DNA from: Amblyornis subalaris
Lineage: Eukaryota > Chordata > Aves > Passeriformes > Ptilonorhynchidae
NCBI GenBank assembly: GCA_018881555.1
Contig: JACAXG010000034.1
Location: 2,056,615-2,120,614, forward strand
DNA: 64,000 nt
Direction: 5' to 3'
Shown here: piece after piece, positions 38,901-51,236 of the stretch
How positions within the stretch are numbered: position 1 is the stretch's first letter
Layout of the letters: the number at the start of each line of letters is the position of its first letter
Made by a program: the position numbers and the translations under genes
The notes under the pieces: generated by a model
What the model was told of the DNA's origin: nothing
The model's input: the letters and a program-made list of their open reading frames with translations, nothing else
The model's database searches: none

Positions 38901-40490
38901 TATATGTGAATATTATTTCTCCATTTCCTCCTTGGGCATGCATCCCGTGTGAACACTTAAAGGCAGACATGCTGCAATGGTTGGCTTGCAACAGAAAATG
39001 TGGCTACATTTTAATGTCATCTTTACCAAGAACGTCCTACTACATAGAACTGAGATATATTTAAAGGTAGAAACCTTTAGCCAATACTTCACAGCAGTTT
39101 GAAGGCAAGCAGATGAGTTGAACATGTTCAAAATTACTTTAAGACAGAAGATTATTGTTCTATCCTATTGAATAAATCTATGAGACTTGAAATGTTTTTT
39201 TCACACCCTTTCCAGAAATTATTGGAAAATACAAGAAGTCAGAAATCACAGAATTTTTAAACAGTTTGAAGATCAAAGTGGTTGAAGACATGAAAAGATT
39301 TATATATCTGTTGACTGGCAGAAATGTAGGTTGTAATCACCAAAGTAAATATTTCTGAACAGCATTCCGGAAACTGATTTAGCGATGACATTTAAGCTTT
39401 TACAGATTATGCCGTATTATGAAATTGATTTCTGCTTTGTGTGTTACTTTCCAAGACTGCATGAGTAGAAGTGGTGGTTACAAGTTATCTGATGTAAAAT
39501 TCTTCCACCCAAAAAGTCTTGCCAGTAAAAGCTGATACTATTTGTGATAAATGGCCAGCTTCAAGTAACCCTTCAGTGTGTTTGTTTTAATACTTGACTT
39601 CTAACCATTCCTACGACCCACAATGAACATTCAAGAATCGATTTATGGCTATATTTTAAGATTTTCTGTTTAAAATTTTTAGATTCAGGTTAGGACAGGT
39701 AAAAATAATTCTAATATCTAAACAAAAATTAAAATTATAAAGTCCTGCCTCACAGATAAATTGTTTTATTTTTCTATTATTTATTTAATCCACCATTTAT
39801 TTCAATTAAAATAAAGGGAGTACCTGCAGCTGTGTGCATGTAAGAAAAGTGCAATGACAGCTTTGCACTCTGCTGCTACCAAACTTTGGAGAGTAACACG
39901 TAACACTCTTTGAGGTGTTTGGTTTACTGAAAGAGAAAAAGGAAGAAGTCGAGTTCAGTCAATTCAAAACTGATTATTTCCTTCTATAAATGGTTTTATA
40001 TTTCAACTACACATTGTCAACTTTCAAATATTTGACTGCTTTTGGAGCTCTCCAAATGCAAAATGCCCTAACTGGATATTTAGTTCTCAGGAACACATGA
40101 CATTTTCCAGTTAACATGCTTCCTGGCCTTTAATTCTGTTTGTGCAGATGTCACTCCTAAATTCAATAGCCTTGAAATCTGCACCCGATTTCGGAAGGGG
40201 TGACAATATTTCTGCAGTTCTGCAGAGAAAATGTAGCATGTGTTGTCACTCTGTTAACATGTGCTGATTTCAGTAGGTGCAAAGACATAAAAATATTTGT
40301 TACTTTCTTCAGCTTTTTCACGAATACTGCCAAAGATTTGTTTTACTTTTCCTCCTACATTCCGATAATATGAAATATTGAGATCACCTGATGTGCTGAA
40401 TCTGAATTTCCCCTCTCAAAAGTATACTGAAATTCTAGTGACCTGTGTATTTATCAGCCTCCGCTGCATTTAGTATGCAGATCAGCACAC
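38901..40490. other. AT-rich non-coding DNA, nothing recognised
   Basis: The minus-strand frame at 38,913-39,131 is short and unrecognised. No repeats or RNA genes are seen. Confidence 0.65.
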
Positions 40491-40740
40491 CAGGCACTTA
40501 TGGCAAGCAACTGTTACAATCAGAATTATTAGGAGATTCTTAATTAAAATGTGATCCCATGATTCCTATGGTTGCTATGGCAACTCAGGCTAAATAAAAT
40601 AATGTGAGTGATACTACATCAGCGCTCTTTGTTGTGTTTAATGTAGCTGTATGATTGCAATCACTATATTAATGACTGTGCTTACTTTATTAGCATGATT
40701 TGTTTCTTCTTGGGAATGCAGCCTTAGGGGTACATTTAAG
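40490..40740. promoter_or_regulatory. Candidate conserved enhancer around an X-box
   Basis: About 250 bases of complex sequence surround the X-box at 40,571-40,584. Nearby are TTAATTAA (about 40,541-40,548), several ATTA/TAAT cores and an AGCGCT palindrome at about 40,621-40,626. The density of recognisable sites and the lack of simple repeats make this the best regulatory candidate in the window. No target gene lies in the window, so its role is unknown. Confidence 0.38.
40571..40584. promoter_or_regulatory. RFX-type X-box, one mismatch from the palindrome
   Basis: GTTGCTATGGCAAC differs at one base from the palindromic X-box GTTGCCATGGCAAC bound by RFX-family factors. The right half-site GGCAAC is perfect. 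RFX factors act in ciliogenesis, neural and immune gene control. A 14-base match with one mismatch is unlikely but not impossible by chance in 64 kb, so binding is an inference. Confidence 0.5.
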
Positions 40741-41166
40741 GCTACTTGTGCTCCAAGCATAAGACAGAATTCATTAAATCCAGTCACTAATGACAAATAC
40801 TTTCATGTCATATGGCTGACCCCACCATACTGGATCTGCTGGGGTTCTGATGACAGAAGAGTTTGAAACAGAAAATTTTAAGTGGCCATAGAGTTATTTT
40901 ACTATTATTAAAGGTGGCAATTTGGCTTGTTGGTGAATGTCTCAAGAAAAAAACAGTGGTTTACTAAGACAAATGGTTACTTTTTTCGTTTCTCTCTAGA
41001 TACCTCAAATATATAGATATTTTAAAATCTCATCAATTCCGTAGCAAGGCCACCAGGCCAATGAAAAGCCTCCTTCAGCTCCTGAGAATGATTGGAACCA
41101 GGGTTAATTCTTCCCACATTAATGTGCTTTCATTGCTCATTTCTCCCCACACAACGAGGGAAAATC

Positions 41167-41190
41167 CTGTTTGTAGAATCCTACAAACAG
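41167..41190. repeat. Perfect 10-bp-arm inverted repeat with forkhead-like cores
   Basis: CTGTTTGTAG at 41,167-41,176 and its exact reverse complement at 41,181-41,190 are separated by four bases (AATC). Each arm contains TGTTTGT, a forkhead-like core. The element sits in complex sequence (about 41,040-41,260) and could be a dimeric factor site or a small cruciform. The minus- and plus-strand frames nearby are not convincing genes. Confidence 0.8.
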
Positions 41191-41259
41191 TATTTTACAG
41201 AATCATACACAGCAGGATGCAACAAATATTCTTTACATTATGATTTGGGATGGAGATGG

Positions 41260-44200
41260 TAAATGTATGGTGCTGGGTGTAAGCTTGGTATCAGGTCACC
41301 AGGGAAACAACAAAGTATTTAAAATTTGCACATATTTACTATCAGAAATTTTGCTTACTCAAACATTTTGAAGACAGGTTTGTGTAGTAAATTAACACTT
41401 TTCCTCACATAATGTTAATTCAGCATATTTAATTAAACATTTATGTCATGTGAATATCAATCAAATCTATAAATATTTGCTCTGAGCTCCAAATTGAATT
41501 ATTTTGCAGCAAGCAAATCTACAAAAATTTCTTTGAGAAAACGACAAGTGCTCCAGAAATGAAAAGCAAAGAATGAAAATTAATTTCTTCATCTATGTTA
41601 AGGGTAAGTAGAAACTTTATGTTGCAGGAGGTACTATGACTTTGCAAAATGTATAAACAATGTTGTAATGCCATGATTTGAAAATTTATTCAAGCTTACA
41701 TATGAAGAGTCACAATGAAGGTTTATTTAATTAAATATATTTTTCCAAGTCAAGAACAAAGATAGTATAGTGTCCCATTTTTGATGATATTTGTCATCTG
41801 CCTGCTGTGATCAGGTAAACTTAGATATTCCAGTTGGGGTTGTTCACTTCCTGCCAAACATCATAGGAAATATTGTTATGCCATGCACTTTTTCTCTTTG
41901 CAGGTCATTTGCTAGCTTGTTTTTGGACAGCTCGGGGTTGGTGGCAGTCTGCCCTCCACTAGAACTGATCAGATGTTTATTAACAGCAGCCTGAATCCAG
42001 CAGGTCAGGGGTGAGTGGGACACAAAGCTTTGCATCCTTTTCAGAAGTAAGCAGTGTACGGCAAACAGCACATCAAATATGTAACAAAGCCTAAAAATTG
42101 AGATTACTGCAAGAAAAAAACTACATTTACTTCGGGAATGTATGTGAACTAAAGCTGTCACTGTGTTACAGACTATTCAAACGTCCCTCACAGGTGGTAG
42201 ACAAACACATCATAGCACATTAACTCACACTGAATGCTGCTTTACTATACAAACTGACCAGCTTCAATGGAACATTTTCCAGAGTAGCATCAAAATGTAG
42301 CTCCTGGCAAACAGTATTTAACAAAAAAACAACAAAAAAAGGAGTATTTTTCTAAACGTCACTATATGCACTTTTAGACGCCTGTTAGTACTGATTAAAT
42401 GAAATTACAAGTTATTATGTCAAATGAGATTTTCCTGCCATTCCATTCATTTGCAATGTTATGTCCTCTGTGCTCGATTCAACTACAGTCAATCCAAACT
42501 ATATTTAAAACAGAAGCAAATGGCTGTTCTCTCTCTGTGTTTCTCTATTAAGTTTGGAGTATGCACATCCCATGTTTTGAAAAATCATTAACATAAAAAT
42601 GTCACATTAACACAAATAACACCATAATTGAGGAGTCATCACCTCTTTCCACTGACTCAAGAGACAAGAACTATGCAGCAATTTTTTTTTCTAAGTGGGA
42701 AGTACACTCATCTGCTTTAAATAGCTAATTTAGAGAGTTCAGGAATTACAATAACCTATGTAAATTTTTAGTCTCACTAATCAGCTAGATTTTAATTCCA
42801 CATTGTTGTATTGGCAATACCTAAGCAGACCAAAATGTAAATAGTATCTCTCTGCAAACATTTTGGTTTGGTTTCCAAAAATTGTCAAGAAAAGGATATT
42901 TTAAAAATGCACCCTTCTCTTCTGTTTAAACCACTGTTTTACGATTATTACATCCACCAAAAATAGGGATGGTTGCCAAAAATAGACAAAGGAGTTACAT
43001 ACCCATAGGATTCCTACGTCCCTGTGCAATCCATCAAGATCTGACCACTACACCAAATCCTTTAACATCTTCAAGTGCTGCAGGAAAGGGCAGAGCAGCC
43101 AAGGAAGCAATGAAATGGATGCTACGCAGCATGTTCTGCACAGCTCAGGACTTGGAATTTCTGAAGAAATTCCACTGCTGTGTTTATAGAAAAAGGAAAA
43201 AAATAATTAAATAGAAAAATTCTAACCTCGAGGAACTGGGCTCCAGTTGAAGGTATAGGCTTGTATCTAAGGGTGGAGGAAAATAAACTATGAAGTTCTA
43301 TGTCTCATAAGACTGAAATTGGAAATGATAAGAAATTAAAACAATGAGTAGATTCTTTGTCAGGCAAGAAGAAGAATAGACAGTCAAAAAAGACCAGTTA
43401 CTGGAAATTAGACCTAATTCTCCAATGCTGATTTTGGACATCCAATACGCTTCTTCAAAGAAATGCAAACAGGAGCCAATTCATGCTCTTCTGAGATAAA
43501 AGGGAGCTTTGCCAATGCAATGAAGTCCACAGCCAGTTGAAAAGTCAAATATTTACAAAGAAAGGCTTAAACTGTTCTGCCAGAGCCAGCTTCAGTGCAA
43601 GTAACTTAATTGATGTTAATGGTGCTTTAGCTGACAAGACAGCAAACTCTAAGACATGAAACTGTATCATCTCTGTGTGTATGAGGATTTCAACATTTTC
43701 ATTCCATCCTACGCAGTTGCTCATGTTTTTACTCTGAATATTACTCTCTTAATCTCTTTAAATCTGTGACTTCCTTTTTGCATAATAAATTAAAAGCCAA
43801 TTGTAATGTGATAAGACCTTTTTTCTTTGACAAAAAGAAACTTAGGAATCTGCCGATATTAGGTAAAACATTTTGTTCCTTAAAATTGCCGTAGACAAAT
43901 TACCTGCTGCAAAAAAAAAATTGCCTGCTGCTCACCAGGCTTCTCATTCTGAATGTATTTTAAATTCTCACTGACAGGTGACTTCATCAATGTCACTATA
44001 AGAATGCTGCTTGGTCTCATTAAAAAAACGAAAGGGAAAAAAGCCAATATTGTCTTCATACTTTCTTTAGTCAATGGTTTTCAGAAGCTATTAACAAGTG
44101 TCCAGGCTCAATTTTTCACCCTCTTTCTGATAAATAACCTAAAAGTATTCAAGGAAAAGTGTCCAAATAACCCAAAGTTAAGTTTGGATATATTTGGACA

Positions 44201-46540
44201 CTGAATGAGCTGGTACAAAAGAAAATGATCAAGTGCTGGTTTGGGTTTGTTTTTTAGTGTGAGCAGCACTTGTGATCAAGCCATGTGAGCAGATAGAACT
44301 GGGTATTTTGGCTTCTTAGAGGGCAGCAGATGTCCTCTGACAGATATGGAATTATGTTTGAGTTGGAGACAAATAGGTGTTCCAAATCAGTGCTTAGCTG
44401 ATCTATCAGACAATATAAAAAAAGCATTATCATTTTCACCATGTCTAATATGTAGATAAATAGCTGAGTCAGTATTCTAAAATCATGGGAGCTCTTATCT
44501 TTTAAAACTTTTATGTATTTGTTGGGAGTAGTTTTAGAACCACATTCTAAAGCAGAAGTCCTGTTTGTCAGTGCAGACCTCAACNCATGAACAAGGAACC
44601 AACCTAACAACATTACTGAAAACATGACTGAAGATACCAAACGACTCGGAAAAACAGAATATGCATTAGAAATGTAAAAGATGCATGAATAATTTAACAT
44701 TATAAAAGTAAAGGAGTCTTAACAGTCTTACAAGTTTTAAGATGCTGGGAAACACTTATGCAGCTGTCCTAAAAGCTTGGCTCATTCTCCTACACCACAG
44801 GCTGAAAGGATTGAAGAACTTTCACCTGCTTGTGAAAATCTCTGCATGAATGTGAGTTCAGTGCCAAAAAACACTGCATTATGGCAGAGCCCTGCTTCAC
44901 CTACTCACTAATAAAGAGCTGCCTTAGAAACAAGGTAAGTTGGTGCTTTTTATTGCCTCCACTTTGTCTTTTTTGGGGGGTAATAAATACAGAAAAGTTG
45001 ATTCCCTATACAGAACTGCCATGTGTGCTATGTGTTTTGTTAAAAACCTGCTCCCTTGATCATCCCAACACATGCATAATTGACTCTCCAGCCTTAGTTC
45101 TTCTTTTGAGTTTAGAGTTCAAACTTAGTTACAATGAGGAATTTCAGTCAGAAGTTTATTTCTCTACAAAGTAGTTTAACTTCTGTTTAACTGAGGGTGT
45201 AGAGTAGATGTTATCAAATTCAATTAGTTAAGAGCAGAATACAAAGAAAGAAATTGATTTGACAAGCTGATAGGCTTCCCAGAAACATACATAGCTACTC
45301 TTAACACCCCTTTGTCACTGGTCTTCTATTTGAATCTCCTTGAGGTGAGAAACAGGCTGTCTGGATTTTTTCAAACTAGATATGGCATGTGATTTTCTTC
45401 TGTAAACTCAGTGAGTCCATTTCTGTAAAAGCTGTCACATGTCTAGTTCACCATGATAATTATGTTGACGGAAATAGTTCCTTTAACATTAAGCCTGTTT
45501 TAAAAGGAGCAGTAATATTAACAAATGAGTCCTGCGATTCTTTATACAATTCTCAAGCTATTTCATTCTGCATGTCTAATGCAGCGGTGATGTATCCCTG
45601 AAGCAGGTTTACAAAATGTAAGGCAGTGCATTTCACAGGAAGAGAAATAAGCAAAGAATTTGTTCTGCACCACAGGCAGTGGCACTGTTGGCATGGCTGA
45701 TTGTTCAAAAGTACAATTTTCTTGCTATTATTTCCTGTTTGCTGGAATGTTTATGATTCTGCTTTCTTCTGTAGTGATAGATAAATTTCATAGGTATATT
45801 GCAGCTCCCTAAGAGGAGTATTAATCCGACTGTGTGTTCCTTGTTCCTTTCAGAAGACCTTTAAACCAATACTAATATTCCAACAACACAGGGGCAGAAT
45901 TCCCCTCTCTGCTTATGCCTACCTTACCTCACTTAAGGGCATCACTTTTGTGATTGTTACTGCACTCTCATAAATTAATAACCAAGACCTTTGGAAATGG
46001 CAAACTCAGATTCGTATTTCATGGCTCATTATAATCCAGTACAAGCTGTAGAACACTGGTGCAAAACTTACTGTTATTTCTGTTCTGGGCTGACTGGGCA
46101 TTCCCAGTGCAGAGAAGAACTAAGGATTCACTGCAACACAAAGGGAGCATGGAGGTTGTGATCCTGTAGTGATCTGCCTAAGGCATTCACCTGTGGTTGG
46201 AAAAGGATTGTGGACCTTTCTCCAATGTCCTCAAGAGTAGCTGTGAGTCTGCATTCCTTCACAATAAATAGATAAAGCACCGGTAAGAATGTGTAACATT
46301 TCCTCCATAAGAGTGAGATTCATAGTCCACAGTCTCTAACTCCATCCCACACTTGAATTTTTCCATACTATTTCAATTTATAGATTCTCTGTTGTTATAT
46401 GTAACCTGAAATTCTCCTACAGAAAAAAAAAAAAACTAATCAAACCATACCTTCACACAGAGCTGCTGAAATTTCTCAGNTGCTAGGTCCTTTTAAATGT
46501 TCTCTTATTTCCATATAACTCTGAAATGGAAAAATCCTCA
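41260..46540. other. AT-rich non-coding DNA, no gene seen
   Basis: The longest frame outside the CR1 region is here: 44,254-44,700 on the minus strand, 148 codons, interrupted by one N. Its translation has no recognisable domain and it lies in AT-rich DNA, so it is not called. A perfect AAG|GTAAGT donor-like site lies at about 44,932-44,940 without a supported exon. An A13 run stands at 46,423-46,435. Confidence 0.65.
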
Positions 46541-46800
46541 AAATTAATAATTCATTTTAAAATGACATCAGCTTGTTTTTCAAATGCAAATTTTCTTTTG
46601 CCTAAACCTGGTGACTCCTGGGGAGTGTTATGCACTTTTAGGTTAATGCCAATTCTTTACCTCTTCCCGACTCTGCCTTGACTTTGTTTCCCCTTGTCGG
46701 GAGCTGCACCTGCCTGTCAAAGTGCTGAGCTGCAGCTTTCTAACACCACCTCCTGCTTGTTTGATTTATGCTATTTTCTCCTCTTATACTTTGTAATAAA
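46540..46800. promoter_or_regulatory. Candidate regulatory patch (octamer and E-box motifs)
   Basis: An exact octamer ATGCAAAT at 46,584-46,591 is followed within 170 bases by CACCTG and TGTCAAA cores in a GC-richer, complex segment (about 46,670-46,750). The composition stands out from the flanks. This is a candidate based on motif content only. Confidence 0.22.
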
Positions 46801-49700
46801 TCTTTGCAAAGGACAGTGCTCTGGCCACTCTTGCTACAGCAAAGGAAGCATTTTCTGACCAAAATTGCCACCTTCTTCATAATCACATTTATTCAGTTTC
46901 TGAGATAAGATCTGGGAAACACAATGAAGGGTAAAGGGGCCATTGAGCAGAACACTAAGACAAGTCTTCTCTTGAATAATTCCAGTATTTGTGTCAGGTA
47001 GCTGGGCTTACTAAAAAGAATAAATCCTACATTCTCACAATCGGTTCATGTTGTGGCTTAGTTGGGACAACAGTCAACCCTCCCCCCCAAACCACAGACT
47101 TATTTATAATTGACACTACTTCCCAGGTGAAGCAAAAGTTGTGAAAGCAGGAAATTAACTGCATTTCATCATAGGCCAAATCTTAGAAAAAACAGGAGGA
47201 ATACCCAGGAGAGTGCAGTCACAGTCTGAGAGCTGGGAATCTCTGGATATTTTCCCCTTCCGTTTCAACATCACAGTGTGAGATAGGAGAGGACTGACAA
47301 CAACAATGAAATAACTTCTGGATTACTTTTGGTTTTAATTTAATTGATGTTCTACAACACAATGATCCCGTTTTCAAAGGGCATTCTCTTAATTCTTCTC
47401 TTTGTTTCTTTCATTACGATTCATTCCAGGGTCACATTGCAGGGTGTTCCTAAAATGCAGTGCCCTGCCAAGTGGATGTGCTGAAACATTCTCATTACCC
47501 AAGGGGAGCAAAACACTTTATCCTGGCTAATTACAAATGTGCTGAGGCAGGCTATAATATTTATAATCCTACATAATATAGTGTTATTTTATGCAGGATG
47601 GACATGTTTGAACGTTGCTGTATCCAACACATCATGCCATTGTGTCACACAGACATTCCCTTGGATCTACTTTATGGATTTTCAGTGTTTCTCTACTACT
47701 GAAATACAGCTTTTTAGACCTTTGCCAAACATTTTCCTGCAAAATCATGAGAAGTGTTTGGTGTAATTCTGCAGGGACAACAGCAGATGGATGAAACGCC
47801 AGGGATAATCCAGCATGGCATTGCATAGGTTTGGATTGTAAAGTTAGATAAAGTTCTTGCTATTTGTACAATGGCAATATTTCTCATTATGTGGCCAGTC
47901 AGTCTATGAAATCACTCCCAAAGTCTATTTGTTGCATGGCATTGTATTATTTAAACATTTCTGATTATCTAGGAAAAAGCTACTGCTGTTGGCTACAAAA
48001 ATGTATAGCTTGTGGCAGAGGACTGTACAAGCAGAAAACAGGAGAGGATTATACATAAATTTGCAAACAAAAAGAACAGATACTGTTGTTTTAAAATACA
48101 AAAGAAATATTTCAGTAAAGAACTCTTATCACTTTCATTTGACAAATGCTTATTTTGGGATCTGGTACTGCACATACCTTCCTGGGAGTGGAGGCCAAAC
48201 TTCTCTCTCCCCTTCAGGACACTATTTTAAATAGGCAGTTTAATTACTGCCTGCATTCACTAGTTTTCTGCAGGGTAGATGCACTCTGCAGTTGGTTTAG
48301 GAGTACTGAGCCTTTGGCAAAGAGCAAGCATAACATTAACTTTGGAATCTTGCCCCTGGAAAGTATTTCTAGGTACCCGAAGCAGACAACTGACAGCTTT
48401 ATCAAAACTTGGGAATTTGCCATGATCTAAGTATTGAAATTACTGAGCCTGTCCCTAAAATGCATGCCCTTTCTGATGGGTAGATAAAAAATGGCAGCAC
48501 AGAAATTAAGCCAGGCACTCATTTCTTTTGAAGGTATATTCTTCAACAAATATCAATATAGTAAATTTATCAAGTATGGTAGAGGACACCTTTCAGGAAG
48601 CTACTAAGACGTGCTTTACATCCACTGCTGCCTTTCTTCTCTTGTTAAGTTCATCATTGAAAGGAAATATTTTTGCATTCATTGCTTGCTAGAACTGCAG
48701 AAAGAATGAATTCCTCAAATTTAACTATGAACTCAGCCATGAGCAGAGCCTCTACGAACCTCAGCTCCTCACTGAGCAGTGCAGAGGTAACTTGGAAGGC
48801 CTCCACTGTTAGGTGTCTACAGCTGGGTCACTACCCCGGGCCATCTCCACCACGTTTACCACATGGCTGCAGTTCATAGCTGTAAAGTCTTACCCACAGT
48901 CATGCTGATAGGGCCTATTGGCTCCAACACAGCACACACACAGCAAGTGTTCAGCATCTGCATCCAGATAGCTTAACCTGAATCCACTGAGGCCATCCCG
49001 GCATCACTTTCCCAGTAACAGGTGCCAGATCAATTCCTCGTAAGGTTTCCTTACATCCACTCAGCACATTCCTGGGGTTCCTCCCCCATCCTGCACTCCC
49101 TATTCAACAGGCTGGTTTCTGGTTTTCTAACACCAAGCATCCAGAACCTGCTGTGAATTACATTAATGACAGCAAGCAGTTTCTCACATCAGCTCGCGAT
49201 CCGTGGTTGTGATCTCAATTGTTATCAAAAGTTTGGTTTACTTAATTACAATATTTTGAAAATGTTTATTAAGAGAAAAGTATGTTCATAATGCAATCAT
49301 TTAATTGCAAGTGGATCCAGAACATCAAAAAACATAGTGAAGCACCAGAGAACTCTTACAGTCATTCACTGCCCAGGTCATCAGAACAAAAGCAGACTGA
49401 GAGTCACAGTCATTTACCACACTGTCTTGCCCAGCCAAAAGTTGTAGGATGAAGTGCAAGTATTGAAAATGCACAGTGTTTATCTACCAAGCAATGCCAC
49501 TATAAATATTAGAATTGATTGCACCTTTTACATTGTCAAAAGCATCTGTCAGCATTTAGAATTGGATACAGGCTGAGACATGAAAAAATTACTTCCAGCA
49601 GCACTTATCTAAGTCTCACTTCCCCTGTGCCCATGCTCTGTCAACCATCACATTGCTTTCCCATGGGAAAAACTTTATTTAATCTTCTAAATAAAAGTAC
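46801..49700. other. AT-rich non-coding DNA, no gene seen
   Basis: Several frames overlap in different phases between 47,860 and 48,430 on both strands. Overlap of this kind, without any recognisable product, argues for chance. No repeats that I can name. Confidence 0.65.
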
Positions 49701-49701
49701 A

Positions 49702-49751
49702 AGATATATATAGAGATACATATATATATAAAGTATATGTATGTATGTATA
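49702..49751. repeat. TA-rich microsatellite with GTAT units
   Basis: About 50 bases of TA, GATA-like and ATGT units end in a short (ATGT)n run and a CACACAC tail. This is a likely polymorphic simple repeat. Confidence 0.88.
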
Positions 49752-49759
49752 CCCACACA

Positions 49760-50580
49760 CTACTTTAGCTAGGAAGAATTAATGTAACAACAAATGAAGG
49801 TTAGTGTCAAAATAAAATACAGCTCCAGAAATATTTGTTCAATTTTTAATATTGCTCCAATAACTATTGCAGGATATTAAGCAGGAAAAAAAAGAGGGAG
49901 TCCTTTTTTAATGTGACAAAGTGTCCCAACTTTGTCAGCTTGCAATAAGGAGCTCGACAGGGATTTAGCAGTGAGTTGCCCAATTCTGAGTTTATATTAA
50001 CCAAGATTTTTTTGGAACTTGGAATAAAGTTATAATCTGACAGCGGAAAGTTTAAGTTACCCTAAGAAATTCTTGCATTTAATAAAAAGTGACAGAAGGA
50101 AATTGCACGGTACCCTCTGCTTACTGAAAAAGCAAGCAGTGACAAGACAAATAAAAGATGACAAAACATGCATTGGAGTTATTGGCATTATGCTTATCAT
50201 ATAGTTGATTTCTAGAGGTTAGACATTTACATAAATAATGAGAAAGTACTATGACATCTTAAAAAAAAAGTGGAATAACCTTTCCTACATTAGGACGGGA
50301 ACTTGAGTAAATAAAGGCTACTGGTTTCAGGGGCATTACACTAGTTGTGCTGTGAGTTAACTGCAATTGTAAAAATAGGAATTACAATAATATAATAGCA
50401 GTGATTCATCTACTCTTACATTCCCTGGCAGGCAATATTTCTTTAATCTGGTATAAAACTTTTCTACTGGGTATATTTTCCATCCAGGTTTTGGTTGGGG
50501 TTTTTCTTTTCAGAATTTGATACGTACCAGTGTCAGAGGGTAAAACATTAGATTGCTATATGCTCTGGTATGGTACCATA
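49760..50580. other. AT-rich non-coding DNA, nothing recognised
   Basis: No gene or nameable repeat. It ends where similarity to CR1 begins. Confidence 0.6.
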
Positions 50581-50584
50581 ATTA

Positions 50585-51236
50585 CTGCTCAGATATCAGT
50601 CAAACCAGAACAACACAGGCCAGCATGTGCCCAGGTGGCCGAGAACATCAATGGCATCCTGGCTTGTATCAAAAATGGTGTGACAGCAGGACCATGGCAG
50701 CGACTGTCATGCTGTGCTCAGCACTGGTGAGACCACACTTGGGGTGCTGTGTCCAGTTTTTGGCCTTTTGCTTCAAGAAAGACATTAAAGTGCTGGAGTG
50801 TGTCCAGAGAAGGGCAATGGAGCTGGTGAAAGGTCTGGAGCACAAGTGTGATGAGAAGCAACAAAGGGAACTGGAGAAAAGGAGGCTCAAGGGGGGACTT
50901 TTTCTCTCTCTACAACTCCCTGACAGGATGGTGTAGCCAGCTGGGGGTCAGGCTCTGCTCCCAGGCAATTAGCAACGGGAGAAGACGAAGTGGCCTCCAG
51001 TTGTGCCAGGGGAGGTTTAGATTGGACATTATGAAAATTTCTTCGCTGAAAGGGTGGTCAGTCATTGGAACAGGCTGACCAGGGAAGAGCTGGAATCACC
51101 ACTGCTGGAGGCATTTACGAGCCAAGAAGATGAGGCACTTAGGGATATGGTTTAGTGGTGGAGTCGGCAGTGTTCAGTGAACAACTGGACTTGGTCTTAA
51201 GGGTCTTTTCCAACCTAAATGGTTCTACAGTTCTAT
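50585..51236 (+). mobile_element. CR1 LINE, 5'-truncated 3' end (copy 1)
   Basis: This is a 3' fragment of a CR1 non-LTR retrotransposon, the dominant LINE of birds. It encodes the decayed C-terminal end of the ORF2 reverse transcriptase followed by the short 3' UTR. Family hallmarks read in order: the SALVRPHL segment, [25 protein letters not shown], then QGRFRLDI. The first part is read in one frame from 50,553 to about 50,885. A change near 50,885-50,895 in a G-run moves the similarity to a second frame until about 51,045, and a further shift near 51,030-51,045 moves it again. Relative to the family as I recall it, about 15 bases are missing between two CTGG repeats near 50,875. The element ends at degenerate ATTCTATG-type terminal units at about 51,220-51,236. 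It is inactive. The 5' edge is approximate. Confidence 0.93.

Noticed and set aside
44254..44700. 148-codon open frame on -
   Set aside because: No recognisable domain, interrupted by an N, AT-rich composition and no splice or promoter context.
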